Position numbers and translations under genes: made by a program. 64,000 bases of DNA from Voacanga thouarsii. Its lineage: Eukaryota > Streptophyta > Magnoliopsida > Gentianales > Apocynaceae. The stretch's first letter is position 1. Each line of letters begins with the position of its first letter. A model generated the notes under the pieces. It was not told where the DNA came from. It ran no database searches and was given only the letters and a program-made list of their open reading frames with translations. Positions 13,170 through 24,089 of the stretch are shown here, piece by piece. The stretch covers positions 186,001 through 250,000 of the forward strand of contig JANUWF010002061.1 in NCBI GenBank assembly GCA_026120185.1, given 5' to 3'.

Positions 13170-14780
13170 TATACATATTATTTTTTATTTTTAAAGATTT
13201 TCTAAATATATTTTGGGACAGCCAAAAATGAAAAATACACCACAATCCTAATCTTATTTTTATGAGACAATATCAAATAATAGAGTCATAATATGATTAT
13301 TCTGAAGTTCAATTTATATTTTTATCTCTTATATATTCAAATGCTTTTATTATAATTAAATATCTATATTTGTATTTAAAAATATAAATTTTATTAATTC
13401 ATATATCTCACCACTAATTCTTTAAATTAATAAAGATAATATAATAACTCTTATAGTAAAATATTTTCTTAAATTTAAATATCAAGTAAAAATAAAATAT
13501 TTAAATTTTAACAAGATGCATATAAAAAGATTATCTTTTTCAAATTAACGTAAAATACCCTATAAGGGAGAATGGGGTGGGGGGAGGGGATCTTTATCCT
13601 CGTATTGTTATCTTGCAAGTTTTACATATGAAAAGATGATGAAATATCTTATCTCTTTATACAATTATCAATTTTCACTACATTTACTTTATAATTATGA
13701 TGCATTTGTCATTTTTTTTTGTCCTAAAATATTAATTCTTTCCATGAAAAGAATATTTTTTTATAATTTGAAACATACCTAAGAAGTTTAATACTTTAAC
13801 TATACATTCCCTTCATACAAAAATAAAAGTTTACTTCTTTATTTTCAAAATATTAAAAAATAATATTTATAATTTGTAGCACACCTAAGAAATTAGTTAA
13901 TTTAGAATATTTCTTCTTTTTCTACAAAAAAAAGAAAAAAAATACTACTTGTCCCTTGCACATATGAATGACTTGGAATAGTGGTCTAGGAATTAGGGTG
14001 GATTTTTTGGTACTTCTCCAATAATAAAGCAAATGTGTTTAAGGGTTAGTTTGTCTGTTTAAGAGAGAAAAGAATAGAGGAGAAATATTACGTTATAAGA
14101 GAAAAAAAGAGAAGTAAATGTGAATTATTTATAAATAATGTTGTTTGGGAGTTTATGAACGAAAAGAAAAGAAATACCTTTGATACATTTGAGAGTTAGG
14201 AAAGAAAAGAAGAAAAATAAAAAAAATTTACAAAGCTAACCCCCAAATGCATTCCTCCCATTATTGAGTTTCTGGGCTCTAGACTCAATCATTCCTCATC
14301 TCCGTTGCCACTGCTACCACACTGTGACCACCATCAATCTCTTCACCTTCTTTTCCTCTTAATCTCAAAACTTTTTTCTCCCTTCTTCTCATCTTAATCT
14401 TAGCCACAAAGTTAGTCTTTAATCTCTAAACTTTTTTGGGCAAAAAATACTTCTCAAAATAAACTTTGCTACCCAAGCTTCGAGTTGGCGAGTGTAGTTT
14501 TCTTGTTGTCTTCTCTTACCAAGGTTGTTTGTGGATACTGATTTGATAGTTACGAGAGATCTTATTGTGCGGTTGTTTTATATTCTGTTCTGTATACTCT
14601 GCCCATTTAGGGGTGTGATATTTTCTCTATTATGGACAGTTTATTTCCTGTGTAACTGATTATCTAATAAATAAATACCATTTTCATTAAAAAAAAAATT
14701 CTTTAAAGGTTTTGAATAAACTGAAATTCCTTTTGAATATTTTTAATGATGAAACTGTGATTTTATTCGAATTGTATGCA
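13170..14780. other. AT-rich intergenic DNA upstream of the UGT gene
   Basis: Mostly low-complexity A/T sequence with a G-rich patch near 13571-13590. A C/T-rich region at 14270-14420 could be a core promoter or leader. A good 3' splice site (GAATTGTATGCAG) ends at 14780, 48 bp before the UGT start, which suggests an intron in the 5' UTR of that gene. No coding sequence recognised. Confidence 0.45.
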
Positions 14781-14828
14781 GCGACGTAGAAGAAAAGCTT
14801 CGCAGAAGTGAAAGGGCAAAGGCATACA

Positions 14829-16187
14829 ATGGCTGAGAATACCTTAAGCATTATGATGTACCCATGGTTTGCTATGGGCCATCTCACTGCATATCTTCAC
14901 TTATCCAACAAGATTGCCGAGAGAGGCCATAGAGTTTTCTTCTTTCTGCCAGCAAAAACACAAGCGAAGTTGGAGCAATTCAATCTTCACCCCGACCTCA
15001 TCAAGTTTGAACCAATCCTCGTTCCACAAGTTGAAGGTCTCCCTCCTGGTGCGGAAACAACCTCAGATGTTCCTTTTCCATTGCATTCTCTTCTACGGCT
15101 GGCCATGGATCTTACTCGACCCGCCGTTACATCTTTCCTTCAAGAACATAAGCCCCATTTTGTCTTCTTTGATTTCTCTCATTGGATGCCATCGGTAACA
15201 GGCCCTTTGGGCATTAAGTCTATGCACTTCTTCACCATCAGTCCCGCGACAGCAGCTTATCTCTTCCGTGAAGGGCAGACGAGTGTTGCCGATTTGTTGA
15301 AGGCCCCGTCAGGTTTTCCTCGGTCGAACATCAGGCTTCGAACTCATGAAGCTCGTGGACTAAACGTCCTCGAAACTTCGAAAGACCCTGATGATACGAT
15401 GACATTCATGCAGCGCATAGTCACTTCCACACTTGACTGTGATGCAATTGTCTTTAAAGCGTGTAAAGAAATGGAGGGAAGTTACTGCGAATTCCTTGAA
15501 AACAAGTTCAAGAAACCCGTCATTCTTGCAGGACCAGTTCTACCAGAGCCACCAACTTCATCTCTGGAAGAAAGATGGGAAAATTGGCTGAATTTATTCA
15601 AAGCTAAAACAGTGATTTTCTGTGCATTTGGAAGTGAGTGCAGACTTCAAAAGGATCAGTTTCAAGAACTGCTCCTGGGTTTAGAGCTTACGGGTCTCCC
15701 CTTCTTTGTAGCACTTAAATCACCTATCGGAGTTTCGGCTATTGAAGATGCTCTATCAGAAGGTTTCCAAGAAAGAACTCAAGGAAGATGTGTTGTTCAT
15801 CGTGGTTGGGTGCAACAACAACTGATTTTAGCACACCCCTCCATAGGATGTTTTATTACCCATTGTGGATCGGGGTCGTTATCTGAGGCCTTGGTAAATG
15901 AGTGCCAAATGGTCCTATTACCAAATATTGGTGACCAATTCATCAATGCAAGACTGATGGATGGAGATCTGAGAGTTGGAGTTGAGGTAGAAAAAGGAGA
16001 AGAAGATGGGCTGTTTACAAAGGAAAATGTCTGCAAAACTATAAAAATGGTGATGGACGAAAACAGTGAAATTGGAAAGGAAGTAAGAGCCAACCATACT
16101 AAATGGAGGGAGTTCTTGTTAAGCCAGGGCCTTGGAAGTCATTACATGGACGATTTCCTTCAAAAGCTGCGAGGACTATTACGTTAG
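14829..16187 (+). CDS. UGT79B: UGT79-type UDP-glycosyltransferase (flavonoid glycoside glycosyltransferase-like)
   Basis: Single-exon frame of 452 aa with ATG at 14829; the frame extends 21 nt upstream only through a GTG, so the ATG is preferred. Family 1 glycosyltransferase: the catalytic base is His18 in AMGHLTAYLHLS, with the partner Asp115 in FFDFSHWMPS. The PSPG box is exactly 44 residues (327-370), from WVQQQLILAH to PNIGDQ, with the HCGSGSLSEAL variant typical of the group A enzymes (UGT79/91/94) instead of HCGWNS. The final Gln of the box is usual for UDP-glucose users, although group A members also use xylose, rhamnose or other donors. The family mostly adds a second sugar to flavonoid or anthocyanin 3-O-glycosides in the cytosol. 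No frameshift or missing key residue is seen. A Copia element starts 11 bp after the stop codon, so the native 3' UTR is displaced by 12.2 kb. Confidence 0.93.
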   Translation: MAENTLSIMMYPWFAMGHLTAYLHLSNKIAERGHRVFFFLPAKTQAKLEQFNLHPDLIKFEPILVPQVEGLPPGAETTSDVPFPLHSLLRLAMDLTRPAVTSFLQEHKPHFVFFDFSHWMPSVTGPLGIKSMHFFTISPATAAYLFREGQTSVADLLKAPSGFPRSNIRLRTHEARGLNVLETSKDPDDTMTFMQRIVTSTLDCDAIVFKACKEMEGSYCEFLENKFKKPVILAGPVLPEPPTSSLEERWENWLNLFKAKTVIFCAFGSECRLQKDQFQELLLGLELTGLPFFVALKSPIGVSAIEDALSEGFQERTQGRCVVHRGWVQQQLILAHPSIGCFITHCGSGSLSEALVNECQMVLLPNIGDQFINARLMDGDLRVGVEVEKGEEDGLFTKENVCKTIKMVMDENSEIGKEVRANHTKWREFLLSQGLGSHYMDDFLQKLRGLLR

Positions 16188-16198
16188 CGGGTTGTTTC

Positions 16199-16845
16199 TG
16201 TTGGATCGATCAATTAATGGATATAATTATCGACTCCAATAATTACGATTAGACAAAGAGTGCAATTACGTTCTTTTAGTGAAATTAAACGTAATTAATA
16301 AATTATTTTTATTAACAAAATAATTTATTGGAGTTTAGTCTAATTGTATCCGATCAGGTCCCTTCAGTGGCTCATAATTATGGGACAATAATAAATTATA
16401 ATTTATTTATGATTTATTAATGAAAATTACAGAAAACCAAAAATCGTATTTTAGATGGAATAGGATAGGTGGAAATAATTATATTCAACTATACTTTTCT
16501 TATTCTATTAGAATTCGTATTTTAAGATAGAGTCAAATATACATATTAGTTTATGACTCTATTTTCAACATACGTGAGAAACATCGTTGTTATTGTTTGA
16601 GTTTATTCTCTCAATTTTGTGTGAGTCTACCCTCAACAAAGAGAGAAGCAAAATACGATTAGCAATTTTCTGATCCAAGGAGATTACATTGAAGTAGGCT
16701 TGGGGGTTTGGAACATTACCAGAAGGCCAAAGACTTTTAGAATCGTATTGGTGGAGACGATATCTACAAATGTATGATTTGTTTTCACGTATTCTTAAAG
16801 TTTAATCTGGTTGACACATAAGTATGTTGATCTTATTAACTAACA
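16199..16845 (+). repeat. 5' LTR of Copia element 1
   Basis: 647 bp from TGTTGGATCG to TTATTAACTAACA, standard TG...CA ends, immediately followed by the PBS. It is the first sequence after the UGT stop codon apart from 11 bp, so it may supply the UGT transcript with a 3' end. Confidence 0.95.
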
Positions 16846-16847
16846 AT

Positions 16848-16860
16848 TGGTATCAGAGCC
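16848..16860 (+). other. Primer binding site, initiator Met tRNA type
   Basis: TGGTATCAGAGCC lies two bases after the 5' LTR of element 1. This is the standard plant Copia PBS complementary to the 3' end of initiator tRNA-Met. Confidence 0.93.
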
Positions 16861-19573
16861 AAATTTTGATATGTGTTTATGTGTTAAGATTAAATCTTTT
16901 ATGCATATATTTAGTTGAGTAGTGTAGAAATAATACATTTATGTTCATGGTCAATGATTTGATTAATTCTATTCAAAATAATTTTATGGTCATAGTTTTT
17001 GATTCGGTGAATATGTATAAGTATTATCGAATCTTGTAACAAAATGAGTGGATTACGTCTCCATGTTTCTCTTTTGAGTTTTCTTTTAATTTTATTTTTA
17101 TGTTAAAAAAAATGTAATTGGCGGACGGAAGAGGAATTGCAGCTTCACGGACGAAGAAGGCGGACGAACAAATTGTGCTGAAGCTTGGGAGGCTGAAGCT
17201 TGCAGACGAATTGCAAGCTTGGAGGACGATGGATGTAACACCCCATTACCTAGGCCCGACAGGGTCGGGGATGTCGCCCCATCCAAAGGATAAGGGGTAT
17301 TTATAACTAGGTCACACAAAAGAAAATAAAAGTAATACTTTAAAATTGAACTTATTGTAACCCAAAAATACATGAACAAATCCAAAATAAATTGTTCGCT
17401 ACCATCTCTCAAAACAACACATAAGAAAAATAACATAAAGTCTTCAAAGCATAGGCAACAAATCTATCTATTCATCTCCACAGCAGGATCGACCTGAAAA
17501 CATGGCATAAAAGGTGATGAGATAAAAATCTCAGTAAGTCCGTGTGTGCTTTGGGTGTTCAGTGAAAACAGTTCGTGGATGCAAAGTATGAAAACTTTAT
17601 AGGAGAAATATTGGCAAGCAATAAATATTAGTCAAAAGCAAGAATGGTGTTTTTGGCTTTTCCAGCCATACATAATTTATAAGATCAACCACTCAAAAGA
17701 AAGGATTATGGGTAACCATACGTTGGGCCCCATAACCGGATGGTCAGTATGCCACATTTTGTGCATACTGCCGGTCAGAATGCCGATACTTTGTGCAGAC
17801 TGACGAAAGGTAGGTGTACGGCCTACCGGGTAAGATACTTCTCATTCTCTACACCCAAACATACCGATTTTCCACTCTGGAAAACACATAGTCCACATGA
17901 CTGAAACTTGCTAGCTCGGACGGCCTGATTAAGTAGTACTGTCGCTTCTCCAAGTTGAGTTCATCTTCTGGAGGTGGCCTCCAGTCAGAAGACTCGCTCT
18001 TGCTCTTCAAAACTAGTATTACTAGCCTACCCTTATTGAGTACTCAACGATAATTGTCCCACTTGGGAGAAAACTGGTAAAACATAGCTTTACTTGAAAA
18101 TGGCAATTAAGGGTTTCCAAAGTCCTTGTCAAAATTGGTTTTAGAAAAGTTTAGTGTTTTGAGTAAAACTGCCTATTAATTTTCAAATAATTGGTTTGAC
18201 TGAAACAAGTAGGAAAATAGTCCTTAATTGCTTTTACCAAATCAGTGTTCACATACTTTGAGGTTAGCTTGCCATAGTAACCTTTTACAACAAACAAGTT
18301 TTATGCAGGAGCTTTTCTGATCCTTTACTTGCTCAAATTCAAAAGCTTCCAAGGCTGACCTAACCCCGCCTGGAGTAAACACAAGACATAAGGTTACACT
18401 CAAGCTATATTCACTTACACAAATAATCCTAATTCAACTTATTACAATCATAACCCTAATGTTCTAAGCTTTAAGGCTAGATGATAAAGAATTTTATAAA
18501 ATAAGTCTAGTTTGATAAGTTAAAATAATTAGGGTTTCTAAAATAATTGCTAATAAATTATAGACTCAAATAATAATTCTTGAGTGTTATTATTAATAAA
18601 TAAACTAAGGTTTGAATATTGAATAATACCAAACCCTATATAATATTAATAAATGGTCATTTTAAAAAAAATAGCTTTATTGTAAATAAATAATAAATTA
18701 CAAATAATTTTTTAATTTTTTAATAGATAATAAATAAGTAGTAATAATTAAAATTAATAATAAATGAATTATATTAAAATTTTAATTGATAAATAACAAA
18801 TAGATTTTAATATAAATAATTTTTAGGAATATAGGTAAAAGTTTTAACAAGGGCCTACAAGGCCATTATTTAATTCTAATATTTTATTTATTATTATTTA
18901 TATAAAAGATTTATTTATATATATATATATATTATTTTTAATAAAAGATTTTATTTCTTTGATAATTAAAAGATTAATATTTTAATTAATAATCCAATCC
19001 AAATCCTCCTAGAGTTTCGAATTTTATAGAGAAAAATATAGTAGTAATTCTAACTAAAGTAATAAAATTTGTTAATAAAAACAACTTAGACTTAATAAGA
19101 AAATAATTTTTCACTATGATTTTCCTATTGCTAGAAAAGATTCATAAACACATTCTTCAACATCAAATAATAAACCAATCCATTCACAAACATATGCTTG
19201 AATTATCTCATACTATCACAAGGCTAATTTCCTACTAGGCATAATCATCATTAATGGTTTCAATGGAAAATAGAAACATAAGAGCCTAATCACCCTTGGT
19301 GTCATAATGTCTAACGTGCTTCAAGCATCCATAATTTTATTAAGCATGATGAGCATACATTGATTCCAAAGAAAATCCATATTATTTAGTCATATATATC
19401 AATCCTTATGTCTTAATTCCATTCTTTTCCTTCACATACATATCCTCAATCTCCTATTCATATCCATTCTTCCTATCATCATCTAAGACACATGAATTCA
19501 GAAATAAAAGAAGGATTTAAGAATAATTACTTGATTGTCGATTACTTTGATGAAGACTAAAGAAGGTTCACGC

Positions 19574-20031
19574 CAATGTTTTCAGAACCGGACCGGTCAT
19601 CGAACCGGAAAAGTTACTGATTTACGGTTTAATGATCCAACCGTAATTAGACCGTAATTGAACCGTAATTGAACCGGTAATATTATAATTTAAAAAATTT
19701 TAAATATAATTATTTTTGAAAGAAAATTGATCAATAATATAGTGTAATTTAAATCCATAAAGACATAAATATTCAAATTCATCATTAAAAGTAGTCATTT
19801 TTAGTTTATAACTAACAATCTAACACATTAAAGTAATTTATTAAATTATATAATTTAATTTGTCCCCCCAAAAATTACAAAATTGCCCCAAAATTTTTTT
19901 TAAAAGAAGCCGGTTTAACCGGTTGGACAGGCCGGTCCAACACGGTTCCCTCAAAAACCACCGATTTTTTAGGGAACCGGTCTGATTGACCAGACCGGAC
20001 CGGCCGGTCCGATCCAGTCCAAATAACAGTG
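19574..20031. mobile_element. hAT-like non-autonomous element, copy 1
   Basis: The left end CAATGTTTTCAGAACCGGAC is roughly inverted at the right end (CCGGTCCGATCCAGTCC, AATAACAGTG). The flanking octamers GTTCACGC (19566-19573) and GTCTACGC (20032-20039) match at 6 of 8, as expected for an old 8-bp target duplication. Internal CCGGTTNAACCGG repeats, no coding. It shares end sequence and size with the copy at 29050-29499. Lies within the solo LTR. Confidence 0.6.
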
Positions 20032-21711
20032 GTCTACGCGCGATGGAGAGTCTTGAGTGATCCAACGGAAAAACAGCCATGGTTGATCAACCATTTTGGC
20101 CGAGAGAGAGAGAGAGCATTAGAAAGGTTTATTGAGAATTGAATGGAAGATGATGAACAAGAAGGTTGTTCTTGGTTTACCTTGTTGATGTTCTTGAGAC
20201 CTTCAAGAAAAAGCTGATTTTGATCCGATTGAAAATTCTTGTTTGCGTGTTTTTGTGTTATAAATACCAGAAATGAAGCCTAGGGATTAAGTAGAAGTGA
20301 TCTGGAGTATTTGAGAGCGATTGGAGGTGTTTAGAGTAGGTTTAGGCTTGAAGAAGTATAGTGTGTGTTCTTGGTGTTCTTGGTGAAAATGGAGAGAATT
20401 TGAGAGAAAAGCTCACAATTTCTGGAGTGTTGTTGGCCGAATGGATTGGGGTAGATAAAAGTGTCGGTTTTCAGCTAGTGGAAGAGAGAGTAGTCAGATT
20501 TTTTTGAAATTCAAATGGAGGAAATTGTGGAGTTGTTTAAGGTAGGAGGTTAGCTAATGGTGCTTGATCAAGGAAGGTTTCTTTGCTCTTCAATGGTGCC
20601 GACTGAATAAGCTGATTTTGTTGAAATGAATGAAGGTTGTTCAGGTATATAGCTGGCCGAAATTCAGTCTATGATGGCAGAGAAAATTCTGGTTTATTAG
20701 CTTGTTACAAGAGTGGTTTAATAGAGTAAAATTCTGGAATTTTTTTGAAGTTCAAATGAGTTTTGGTTAGAGTAATCTTAGGAGATTTTTGAGGTATGAT
20801 TATGGAGTCCAAGAACTCAAGGTAAGTGTGGAGGTTAATGGTGGTCAGTCCATGGCTGAACAAAGTTCAATTTTCAGAGATTTGAAGGGTGTTCTTCGGC
20901 CTTGGCTTTGAGAGACAAAGCTGGAAAATTTTCTGGTTTCAATGCTTAAGAGTTTTGAATAATGAAGACTTTTGGTGCAGAATTTTTGCATTTACTTGAC
21001 TCGATTTACGGCTGGTTTTCTGGGGTGTTTGAAGGTCTTACAAGGGTGGTTTTCTAGCCTTCTTTCTGGAGAAAAACAGAGGGTGTTTCAGCTAAATTGC
21101 TAACAAAAAGACAGCTCCAATTTCAGCTTAGAATGCAGCGAATTGTGCAGGAATTTTTTTTTGGTTTTGTGCAGTTTGTGCAGTCCGAAAATCGCACAGA
21201 ATTTTCAGCCTTCAAACCACATGAAATGACCATTTTTTTGGCAGAAAATAAATAGGTTTACTGGCTGAATTTTTCGAAAAGCTGGTCTGCAAAAATTCTG
21301 GAAAATTTCTAGATTTTCCTTCATTAAAGCTATGAACAACATGAAGGTAAGATTGAAGGTTCTACCATGGTGATTTATTTCTCTTGAGAATCTATCCTAA
21401 CTACTCTCCAATTTTTGACCAATCCTCTATCCTTCAAGACTGATTTTTTTGAAATTCAAGGCTAAAGAATCATCATAGAATTTTTGGAATTTAAAATGAG
21501 AGATTTAATAGATTTTGGTTTATTTAAATTATGAAGGTGCTAGGAAAGCTAGAGGTAATAAAAGGATAAGAATTCCTCTAGAATTCTTTTTTAGGACACA
21601 ATGATAATATTAGGACATTCTCTTCATGTCTCCCCTAAGACAACATTCTTATTTTTATGGAATGCAAGAAAACAAAATTCAAACTTAATCAAGATAAAAA
21701 CTTAAATGGTG

Positions 21712-21779
21712 GGATTTAAACTCATGACCTTAGCAATTAAACCACAAAGCTCTAACAACTAAACCACACTAACTCTTGC
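21712..21779 (-). repeat. tRNA-like sequence inside the solo LTR
   Basis: On the minus strand this reads GTGTGGTTTAGTTGTTAGAG, an A-box-like phrase. About 40 bases later comes TGAGTTTAAATCCCAC, a degraded B box with a matching closing segment. The whole resembles a decayed tRNA or the head of a tRNA-derived SINE. It cannot fold as a full functional tRNA by eye. Confidence 0.4.
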
Positions 21780-22023
21780 TCTTATTTTCTCACCCACATA
21801 TTCCTCTTATTTAATCCTCAAGCTATCTTCCTATTTTGACCTCAAGTAAAATTACCATTTTACCCTTCATACTCAATAAGCATAACTAAGTCTTTTAACC
21901 TATAAAACACAATTCTAAAGCACATAAAATCATTCAAAAATATATATATTCATGCAAAATAATATGATATGCATCCTGACCCATTTATTCTAGGGTTGGC
22001 TTTAGGTGGGGTTTCACAATGGA

Positions 22024-22172
22024 GCTTAGCGGGGCTGGTCCAACAGCCAGTGGCCCAGCTAGAGCATGGACTAGCACCATGCTGGTCCAACAGCCAGCAG
22101 CTCGGGCTGGACTGCCAGGGCCCAGCGACTAGGCTGAAGAAGCAGCCCAGGGGCTTGGGCTGGCCAGCTTTT
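22024..22172 (+). other. GC-rich island in the Copia element 1 leader
   Basis: A strikingly GC-rich stretch in AT-rich DNA with a 47-bp spaced repeat of GCTGGTCCAACAGCCAG (starts 22034 and 22081). Together with 17118-17228 on the other side of the solo LTR it formed one block before that insertion. The combined frame is open across the target site but has no ATG and no recognised domain. Confidence 0.5.
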
Positions 22173-22203
22173 TAATAAAAAAAAAAGAAAAGAAAAAGGA
22201 TTG

Positions 22204-22278
22204 TGGCAGTGATGTGTTTTGAACCCAGGTCACTAGTGTATTCTCCCTAAGACTGAACCACTACACTAACAACAGTCT
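22204..22278 (-). repeat. tRNA-like sequence in the Copia leader
   Basis: The minus strand reads TTAGTGTAGTGGTTCAGTC (A-box-like) and, 30 bases on, GTGACCTGGGTTCAAAAC (B-box-like). This arrangement is close to that of tRNA-Asp but with an unpaired acceptor end. Likely a tRNA-derived SINE head or a tRNA relic, not a working tRNA. Confidence 0.45.
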
Positions 22279-22778
22279 TATGATAGAAATTGCACAATTT
22301 AATTGATATTGCAAAAGATTGAAGAATTAGCTATATTGTTAGCTAATTATTATTTTCAATTGTAATTTCGTAATTTTATTTTTGAGTCTAGGTTGGCCAT
22401 AAAATTATTTTTATTTTATAGTTTTTACTATTTAATTTTGATTGAATTATATATCATTCATGTTAACATGCCATATAATTTGCACTAACACCGCTTTAGG
22501 TACTATTTAGTTATGCATAAATAAAATAATATATATTTTAAATTATTAAAAAAATTAAGTGTGAAATAGTTAATTTTAATTAATTTTAGGCCTCCCCTAT
22601 AAGCCCATTAGTAAGATTGACGTTTGTTTCGTGCCATTTTAAATGGCCTCTCTATAAGAAGGCTACGTTTTATTGGTTACTAAATTGGGTATTAAAATTT
22701 TAATTCTTATTTTTTTAAAGTTTAATTCATTCATAATTACCCTATAGGTGATGTGATTGAATTGGAAACTTTATATTA

Positions 22779-22847
<69 letters not shown>
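22779..22847. repeat. (AAT)n microsatellite
   Basis: About 22 uninterrupted AAT/TAA trinucleotide units in the non-coding leader of Copia element 1. Confidence 0.97.
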
Positions 22848-22848
<1 letters not shown>

Positions 22849-23239
22849 TTTGAATATAGAGGTTATACTTAAATCAAAGACATTATAAGGACTTCCTATA
22901 GAATATTCAAATAATGTCTATGATGGCCAAAATATTAATAACACTAAAACTAATATTGCATTTAGATGCAAGATATATTAATTTTAGTGGGATGATCCGA
23001 GCCTAATTATAAGTTATATTGTTATCTCCTATACATGTGCATATTACTTTGGGGTTTTAGGTTGTGGATGTTGACCTAACTATAAGTTACATTGTTATCT
23101 CTTATAGAGGTACATGTTACTATTGAGTTTTAGGTTGTCATATTTTGATAGTAGTTTCTATTACTACTTAAAATATTATCATATTGATCATGCATCATGC
23201 CATTTTATATTGATCATGCATCATGATATGATAAATGGC

Positions 23240-24085
23240 TCATGTGTTTTATTTTATTTAATTTCAGAAAATTGACTTCTAACACTTTATCCCAAATTTC
23301 AACAAAGAACCAACTGATTGGAGAAAATTTTATTGATTGGAAAAGGAATCTCATAATTGTATTCACTGCTGAGAAGCTCAAATATGTGCTAATTGAACCG
23401 TATCTTACTAAGCCTACTGAAAGTCCATGTGCGAACAAAAGGAGGCTTATGATAAGTGGTTGAATTCTGATGAGATAGCTCGCTGCTACATTTTGGGATC
23501 TATCTCAAATGTGTTGCAGCAGAAATATGAGAACATGACAACCGCTACAGATATCATGAGAAGCCTCTTGCAAATGTTTGAGCACAAAGGACGTCAGACC
23601 CATCAAGCAGCAATTAAGCGCATAATGAATATGCGCATGAAACCTGGAGCGCTCGTGAGAGATCATATGTTAGAATTGATTGCTCAGTTTAACGTGGCAG
23701 AGGTCTTAGGGGTTGAAATTAAGCCTGAGACTCAGGTTGACATGGCTCTAGAAACTCTCCCAGAGATGTTTTCACAGTTCAAAGTTAATTATAACATGAA
23801 CAAGATGGAGATGTCTCTTACAGAGTTAATGAAGGAGTTGGAGAGCGCCGAGGCTACCCTAAAAGTGGGAAGTGGCAACGTTCTTGTTCTAACTCATGCT
23901 GGATCTTCCTCTTCCAAGCCTAAGGGCAAAGGAGGAAATAAGAGGAAGTAGAATAATACTAAAGGGCTTAAGCAGCAAGTTAAGAAAGCAAGAGTGGATG
24001 AAAAGCCCAAAGGCAAATGTTTCCATTGCAAGAAAAAGGGACATTAAAAGTCACAGTGCCCAAATTACTTAGCTAAACGCAAGTA
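23240..24085 (+). pseudogene. Copia element 1 gag remnant
   Basis: Gag-type UBN2 sequence starts near 23265 (IGENFIDWKRNLIIVFTAEK). It shifts frame near 23420-23430 into CEQKEAYDKWLNSDEIARCY and runs to an internal TAG at 23949-23951 after a Lys/Gly-rich patch. A zinc knuckle of the CX2CX4HX4C type follows at about 24016-24060 (KCFHCKKKGH), with a stop codon directly after its His. The start is not assigned because the N-terminal frame is damaged. The remnant cannot make a full capsid protein. Confidence 0.85.
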
Positions 24086-24089
24086 AGGT

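Larger units (their letters stand above)
17234..22018 (+). mobile_element. Nested solo LTR, about 4.8 kb
   Basis: The left end TGTAACACCCC and right end GGGGTTTCACA are imperfect inverted repeats (TG...CA), typical of many plant Ty3/gypsy-like LTRs. The flanks carry a perfect 5-bp duplication, ATGGA, at 17229-17233 and 22019-22023. No second copy of the left end is seen inside, and no PBS, polyprotein or polypurine tract, so this is one LTR left after recombination rather than a full element. The length (4785 bp) is very large, as in LARD or other large-LTR families. It contains a hAT-like insertion at 19574-20031. Strand is given by TG...CA convention only and is not proven. Confidence 0.85.
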
